DNA of 36,841 nucleotides from CAYLNK01 sp964384675 (lineage in GTDB: Bacteria > Acidobacteriota > Thermoanaerobaculia > UBA5066): positions 1-36,841 of the forward strand of contig CAYLNK010000027.1 of the NCBI GenBank assembly GCA_964384675.1. The letters are read 5' to 3'. The notes under the pieces were generated by a model. That model saw nothing but the letters and a program-made list of their open reading frames with translations. It searched no databases and was not told the origin of the DNA. Each line of letters starts with the position of its first letter. Within the stretch, counting starts at the first letter, position 1. Positions 32,893 through 36,841 of this stretch are shown here, piece after piece. The position numbers and the translations under genes are program-made.

Positions 32893-33702
32893 TCAGCGGA
32901 GGACGGCGGCCTTGACGACGGCCATGAAGAGCCGGTCGGGAAGGAGCTTCCGGAGCGTCAGGATCTGGGTCGAGTTGGCCTGGTAGCGGATCCGTTTCGA
33001 GCCGTCCGTCACCGCCCTCCAGATCACCTTCGCGACCGCCTCGGGCCCCGGCGCCGTCTCGCCCGCCTTCTGCATGCTCGGCATCGCCTTCGCCACGAAG
33101 GAGTCGTAGGCCGTGAGGCCCGCCTTCGTGACGAGGTCCATCGACCGGTCGTAGAAGTCCGTGCGGATCGGCCCCGGCTCGACGATCTTCACCCGCACGC
33201 CGAACGGCTCGAGCTCGTAGGTGAGCGCCTCGGAGAAGCCCTCCACGGCCCACTTCGTCCCGTGGTACGCGCTGTAGAGCGGGAAGGTGATGCGGCCTCC
33301 CATCGAGGCCACGTTCACGACGACGCCGGCGCGACGCTCGCGCAGGTGGGGGAGCACCTCGCGGGTGACGTCCATCAGGCCGAAGACGTTCGTCGCGAAC
33401 TGCCGCGACACCTGCTCCGGCGTGGTCGCCTCGAACGGCCCGACGAGGCCGTAGCCGGCGTTGTTCACGACGGCGTCGATCGTCCCGAAGCGAGAGAGCG
33501 ACCCGGCCACGGCCGCGCGGATCGAGGCGGCGTCCGTGACGTCGAGCGCGAGCAGGTGGACGCCGTCGCGCTTCAGCGAGGCGTCGGCCTTCGCCGGCGT
33601 GCGCATCGTCGCGACCACGTTCCAGCCGCGCTCGGCGAAGTGGAGGGCCGTCGCGCGGCCGATGCCGGAGGAGGAGCCGGTGAGGAGGAGGGTCTTCGGC
33701 AC
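32893..33702 (-). CDS. Short-chain dehydrogenase/reductase (classical SDR)
   Basis: 269 aa, GTG start preceded by GAAAGGA about 9 nt upstream. The Rossmann motif is TGSSSGIG (8-15), followed by NNAGYG (80-85), catalytic Ser133 (NVASMGG), Tyr146 and Lys150 (YHGTK). All catalytic residues are present. An Arg at position 34 after the second strand (ATMRTPAKA) suggests NADP(H), as in many classical members. The substrate, an alcohol or ketone, is not predictable. It lies 16 bp downstream of the MRJP-like gene, so the two probably form one operon under the TetR-like regulator next door. Confidence 0.9.
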   Translation of the reverse strand: MPKTLLLTGSSSGIGRATALHFAERGWNVVATMRTPAKADASLKRDGVHLLALDVTDAASIRAAVAGSLSRFGTIDAVVNNAGYGLVGPFEATTPEQVSRQFATNVFGLMDVTREVLPHLRERRAGVVVNVASMGGRITFPLYSAYHGTKWAVEGFSEALTYELEPFGVRVKIVEPGPIRTDFYDRSMDLVTKAGLTAYDSFVAKAMPSMQKAGETAPGPEAVAKVIWRAVTDGSKRIRYQANSTQILTLRKLLPDRLFMAVVKAAVLR

Positions 33703-33718
33703 GGGGCGGGTCCTTTCG

Positions 33719-34846
33719 TCAGCGGCCGGGCGTCCCGGGGACGCCGGTCCGGAATCGGTACACGTGGTACGGAGCGCTCGCGCGAACGTGCGCGGCCGTT
33801 CGCATCATGAGGTCGGGGATCGCGCTGTCGGTGAGGTAGAGCCAGTCCTCCGGCCCGAAGGAGAGGCCGTCGGGCCACCGCCAGCGAGGGTCGCGCACGA
33901 GGGTCGCGAGGGTCCGGTCGGGCCTCAGGATCGCGATCGAAGCGCTCTCCACCTCGGTGAGGTAGACGTTCCCGGCGCGGTCGGTGGTGGCGCCGTCCGT
34001 CTGCGGCTTCGGCCCGTACGCCTCGACCCGCCCGGAGAGCCGGGCAGGGGAGAGCGACGCGTCGACGAGGTCCCCCGTGGGGACGCGGAAGAGCGTCTCG
34101 TGGGACATCGGCCCGAAGTAGAGCCACGCGCCTGCGGCGTCGAGCGCGATCGTGTCGACGGCGGGGTGCATGGCGTACAGCCCGCCGAGGAGCCGCATGT
34201 CGCGCCCCTTCGCGCGGATCAGGTACGGCCGGTCGGTGACGGCGAAGTCCCTCTCCAGCACACGCCGTCCCACGGCCTTCGCCACGTCGTACACGAGGAG
34301 CGCGGGGCGCTTCGCGAACGCGCTCACGTCGGCGAGGAAGACGTGCCGCCCGTCCGGCGAGACCTGGAAGTCCTGGACGTAGGAGCCCCAGCCGGCCACG
34401 TCGCGGGGCAGGTCCCACCGGTGGACGAGCTTCCCGGTCGCGAGGTCGAACGCCACGAGGCGCGCGCCGCGGAGCCCATGGAAGCCCGGGGAGAGGGCCC
34501 AGAGGCGTCCCTGGTCGTCGATCCGGAGCGAGAACACGCCGCGGAGGAGCGGCTCCCCGGGGCGCGGCCAGTCGATCGCCTTCCCGTCCACGATCTCGAC
34601 CACGCTTCGCGAGGGCCGGCCCTCCGGGTGGAGGTTCACGAAGACGCGGCCGTCCGCCGACACGGCGAGGTTCCCCGGCGCCTCTTCGAGCGTTGCCACG
34701 ATCTGGACCGCGGACGCGGCCAGGACGGGCTCCGTGCCCCGCGCCGGGAACGGGAGAGTCGGCCCGCCGTACCGGAGCTTGAACGCCAGGAGCCCCGCGG
34801 CGGGGGCGAGGAGGAGCGCCAGGCAGCCCAGGGCCTTCTTCCGCAT
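33719..34846 (-). CDS. Yellow/major royal jelly protein-like beta-propeller protein
   Basis: 375 aa. An N-terminal uncleaved anchor or signal (MRKKALGCLALLLAPAAGLLAF) leads into a beta-propeller with repeated strands: GNLAVSADGRVFVNLHPEG, SPDGRHVFLADVS, DAAGAWLYFGPMSHETLFRV and DRAGNVYLTEVE. The order and the closing WPDGLSFGPEDWLYLTDSA follow the bacterial MRJP/Yellow family, related to SMP-30-like lactonases. Insect members act near dopachrome conversion; bacterial functions are not established. It shares a promoter region with the divergent TetR gene, and a palindromic operator overlaps its -35. With the SDR behind it, it may be a small detoxification or catabolic operon. Confidence 0.82.
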   Translation of the reverse strand: MRKKALGCLALLLAPAAGLLAFKLRYGGPTLPFPARGTEPVLAASAVQIVATLEEAPGNLAVSADGRVFVNLHPEGRPSRSVVEIVDGKAIDWPRPGEPLLRGVFSLRIDDQGRLWALSPGFHGLRGARLVAFDLATGKLVHRWDLPRDVAGWGSYVQDFQVSPDGRHVFLADVSAFAKRPALLVYDVAKAVGRRVLERDFAVTDRPYLIRAKGRDMRLLGGLYAMHPAVDTIALDAAGAWLYFGPMSHETLFRVPTGDLVDASLSPARLSGRVEAYGPKPQTDGATTDRAGNVYLTEVESASIAILRPDRTLATLVRDPRWRWPDGLSFGPEDWLYLTDSAIPDLMMRTAAHVRASAPYHVYRFRTGVPGTPGR

Positions 34847-34854
34847 TGCCGGGC

Positions 34855-34884
34855 ACGGTAGCCGAACTGACCGAATAAGGTCAA
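34855..34884 (-). promoter_or_regulatory. Promoter of the MRJP-SDR operon
   Basis: TTGACC (34884-34879) and TACCGT (34860-34855) on the minus strand are 18 bp apart. The -10 lies 8 nt before the ATG at 34846, so the transcript is nearly leaderless. The -35 is contained in the palindromic operator. Confidence 0.55.
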
Positions 34885-34891
34885 GCGGTCA
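34868..34891. promoter_or_regulatory. Nested palindromic operator for the TetR-family regulator
   Basis: TGACCG-N12-CGGTCA spans 34868-34891, and inside it TGACC-N6-GGTCA spans 34868-34883. TGACC/GGTCA arms are common in TetR-family operators. The site lies between the divergent TetR and MRJP genes and covers the -35 of the latter, where a bound regulator would block RNA polymerase. Confidence 0.6.
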
Positions 34892-34919
34892 TTTCGTCCG
34901 GTCGGGACGGCCCGCGTGC

Positions 34920-34925
34920 TACCTT
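34920..34925 (+). promoter_or_regulatory. -10 box of the TetR gene (putative leaderless)
   Basis: TACCTT ends 6 nt before the GTG at 34932, which would put the transcription start on the start codon. No Shine-Dalgarno sequence and no good -35 are visible. Confidence 0.35.
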
Positions 34926-34931
34926 TCGCCG

Positions 34932-35564
34932 GTGGCCCGATCCTCCCGCGAGCCCTCCCGAGCCGAGACTCCGGAGTCCGAGACCGGAGCCCGGATCCTG
35001 GAGGCGGCGGTCTCGGTCTTCTCGCGCTACGGCTTCCGGCGCGCGTCGGTGGACGACGTGGCGCGCGAGGCGGGGGTCGCCAAGGGGACCATCTACCTCT
35101 ACCACGAGAGCAAGGAGTCGATGTTCCGGGCCGTCGGGCAGGCCGTCGCGGACCGGCTGCTCCAGGGTGCGGCCGCGGCCCGCGCCACGGAGGGGACCGC
35201 GGCCGAGCGGCTGCGCCTCGTCCTGGAGGCGAAGTTCCTCTACCTGTACGACGTCGTGACGCGCTCGCCCCACGCCGGAGAGCTCCTCGACTCCAAGGGG
35301 CGCCTCCTCGCGGACCTCTTCGACGCCGTCGACCGGAAGTACCAGGCGCACGTCGCGGCCGTGCTGGCGGACGGCGTCGCCTCAGGCGAGATCGACCTGT
35401 CCCGCGCGGGCCTGACGCCGTCCGCGGCTGCGGCGTTCCTGATCCGCGTCGGGCACGGTCTCGAGACGGCGGACGCCGGTGGGATCCCGTCGCGCGACGT
35501 CTACCGCAAGAGGATCGCCGAGCTCGTGAGAGTGGTCCTGGCCGGGATCGGCCGGCCCGGCTGA
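34932..35564 (+). CDS. TetR/AcrR-family transcriptional regulator
   Basis: 210 aa from the GTG at 34932; longer in-frame readings to 34734 would lie antisense in the MRJP gene and across the operator. The N-terminal helix-turn-helix is canonical: ILEAAVSVFSRYGFRRASVD, then DVAREAGVAKGTIYLYHESKESMF (about residues 22-66). The C-terminal ligand domain is helical and not specific (FLYLYDVVTRSPHAGELLDS). It is divergent from the MRJP-SDR operon and probably represses it by binding the palindrome between them, with release by a small hydrophobic or aromatic ligand. The ligand is unknown. Confidence 0.9.
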   Translation: MARSSREPSRAETPESETGARILEAAVSVFSRYGFRRASVDDVAREAGVAKGTIYLYHESKESMFRAVGQAVADRLLQGAAAARATEGTAAERLRLVLEAKFLYLYDVVTRSPHAGELLDSKGRLLADLFDAVDRKYQAHVAAVLADGVASGEIDLSRAGLTPSAAAAFLIRVGHGLETADAGGIPSRDVYRKRIAELVRVVLAGIGRPG

Positions 35565-35571
35565 CGGCCGC

Positions 35572-36841
35572 TCAGGGTCCGGGCGGCGGGCCCGGTCCCG
35601 CCTCGAGCCGCTGGAGGTTGCGCTGGGCCCCGGCGTAGCCGGGGTCCGCCGCGAGGGCGGCGCGGAAGAGACGGGCCGCCTCGGCCCCGTTCCCGGTGCG
35701 AGCCTCCAGCACGCCGAGCTGGTTGAGCACGCGCGCCTGCCGCGGGTCGAGGCGCAATGCCGCCTGGTAGGCCGCGCGGGCTCCCGCCAGGTCCCCCAGC
35801 GCCTCGCTCGAGAGGCCGATGCCGGCGAGGTGCGTGGGGTCGAGGGGCTGGATGGCGGACGCGGCCTTCCACGCGTCCCGCGCCTCGGACCAGCGGCCCG
35901 CGGCCGCGTGGCTCCGCGCCAGCGTCGAGAGCAACGCCGGATCGCGAGGCGACTCCCGGGAGAGCGCGGCGAGCCGATCGGAGGCGCCGGCTCCGCGCCG
36001 GAGGAGGAGCTGGCTCTCCAGGAGCCGGGCCCGCGCGGCGACCTCGGGGGACGGGTGGAGCCCCTCCATCAGCGCGGCCGCCGCCGGCTCGTCTCCGTCC
36101 GCCTTCCGGATCTGGGCGAGGAGGAGCCGGGCCTCCGGATCGCGCGATGGGTGAGCGACCGCGCGCTCCAGGTGACGGGCGGCCGCGTCGATCGCGCCGA
36201 CGAGCAGGAGCGATCGGGCCATCCCCATCGAGTAGAGGGGCCTCTCGACCGCGCCGAGCCCGGCGAACGGCCCGTACGGAGCGTCGTCGGGGTCGCGGGC
36301 CGTCGGGCCGAGGGCGGCCGGGTCGAGGGCGTGGCGCGCGAGGAGCGCCGCGTGCTCGGGGATCCGGCGGACGAAGACGAGCGCCACCTCGTCGAGGTGG
36401 ACGAGCGCCCAGCCCGGAGCCGACGCCACGCGCGCCGCCAGCTCGGCCTGGTGGTCGTTCCGGAGGAGCAGGACGTCGACGTGGTGGCGCGAGAGGTACG
36501 CCTCGAGGTCGCGCGCCGGCTCCATGGCGTACTCCTCGAAGAAGGCGTCGCCGTACACCTCGGTCCTGCCGTCGACCAGGACGGGATACCGTCCGGCCGC
36601 TCGCTCGATCAGATACCCGCCGTCCGCCATGGCATGGAAGAGCTCCCGGCGCGGCGCCTGGTCGAGGAGGAAGTCCACCGCCTTCTCCGGGTACTGGTGG
36701 CGCAGCACGCCGAGGCCGAAGCGCGCCTCGCTGCCGTGCCAGACGGCCCAGCGGTCCGTGACCACGAGGGCCGCCAGGGTCAGCACCGCGGCGGTCAGCC
36801 CGGCGTGGACGGGCGCCGCCCCGGCGCCGAGGCGCGTCGCG
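35572..36841 (-). CDS. TPR membrane protein (5' end outside window)
   Basis: At least 422 aa visible; the frame is open to the right edge, and the GTG at 36786 is not a convincing start because its first residues (MLTLAALVVTDRWAVWHG) look like the last helix of a longer membrane domain. Residues 50-130 from that GTG (FHAMADGGYLIERAAGRYPVLVDGRTEVYG) have the pattern found after the membrane part of GT-C-like bacterial proteins. TPR repeats run over about residues 205-400 (AARHLERAVAHPSRDPEARL, ARAAYQAALRLDPRQARVLN, AARLFRAALAADPGYAGAQR). The role is not known; a membrane glycosyltransferase-like head with a TPR tail is most likely. It converges on the TetR gene with a 7-bp gap. Confidence 0.8.
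   Translation of the reverse strand, partial: ATRLGAGAAPVHAGLTAAVLTLAALVVTDRWAVWHGSEARFGLGVLRHQYPEKAVDFLLDQAPRRELFHAMADGGYLIERAAGRYPVLVDGRTEVYGDAFFEEYAMEPARDLEAYLSRHHVDVLLLRNDHQAELAARVASAPGWALVHLDEVALVFVRRIPEHAALLARHALDPAALGPTARDPDDAPYGPFAGLGAVERPLYSMGMARSLLLVGAIDAAARHLERAVAHPSRDPEARLLLAQIRKADGDEPAAAALMEGLHPSPEVAARARLLESQLLLRRGAGASDRLAALSRESPRDPALLSTLARSHAAAGRWSEARDAWKAASAIQPLDPTHLAGIGLSSEALGDLAGARAAYQAALRLDPRQARVLNQLGVLEARTGNGAEAARLFRAALAADPGYAGAQRNLQRLEAGPGPPPGP

Overview
The window is very GC-rich and densely packed bacterial chromosome. No intergenic stretch exceeds 300 bases; the longest is about 240 bp at 27261-27499. I see no rRNA, tRNA, CRISPR array or insertion sequence. An orphan MacB/FtsX-type permease of the acidobacterial duplicated (ADOP) kind behind a PadR regulator, a Ser/Thr kinase with TolB-like and TPR regions, a GT39-PA14 protein and GC near 70% together suggest an uncultured or little-studied member of the Acidobacteriota. 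That placement is an inference, not proof.

Layout. 1-1664 (+): end of a molybdenum-cofactor/cox accessory operon, with an MPT-binding plus MobA-like cytidylyltransferase fusion (5' end missing) and a CoxG-like protein. 1669-7276 (-): receptor-like Ser/Thr kinase, ADOP permease and PadR regulator. 7344-15576 (+): peptide-type ABC substrate-binding protein, GT39 membrane glycosyltransferase with a PA14 tail, a small secreted protein, and a DUF2339/DUF3999 pair. 15609-27260 (-): the core of the window, a co-directional run hoxEFUYH, one unrecognised gene, coxSLM, a MoxR ATPase and a CoxE-like VWA protein. 27500-31798 (+): secreted PepSY protein, small membrane protein, class V aminotransferase and APC permease. 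31752-33702 and 33719-34846 (-): ankyrin membrane protein, SDR, and a Yellow/MRJP-like protein. 34932-35564 (+): TetR regulator. 35572-36841 (-): TPR membrane protein cut by the window edge.

The main system pairs a cytoplasmic NAD-coupled group 3d-type [NiFe] hydrogenase (HoxEFUYH) with a molybdenum hydroxylase of the form II CoxL type and its CoxD/CoxE-like maturation factors. A gene of unknown function lies exactly between the two modules, and its ribosome binding site sits in a hairpin. The hydrogenase should exchange electrons between H2 and NAD(H). The true substrate of the form II Mo enzyme is open. MobA-like and CoxG-like accessory genes lie about 14 kb away on the other strand, so the cox accessory functions appear split around an unrelated insert.

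Regulation. Seven genes have a TAnnnT box 6-9 nt before the start codon and no evident Shine-Dalgarno sequence. This suggests leaderless or nearly leaderless transcripts. Operon-internal genes instead use stop/start overlaps or clear ribosome binding sites. A nested TGACC/GGTCA palindrome overlaps the -35 of the MRJP-SDR promoter, next to the TetR gene that probably binds it. A tandem 20-bp repeat sits directly in front of hoxE.
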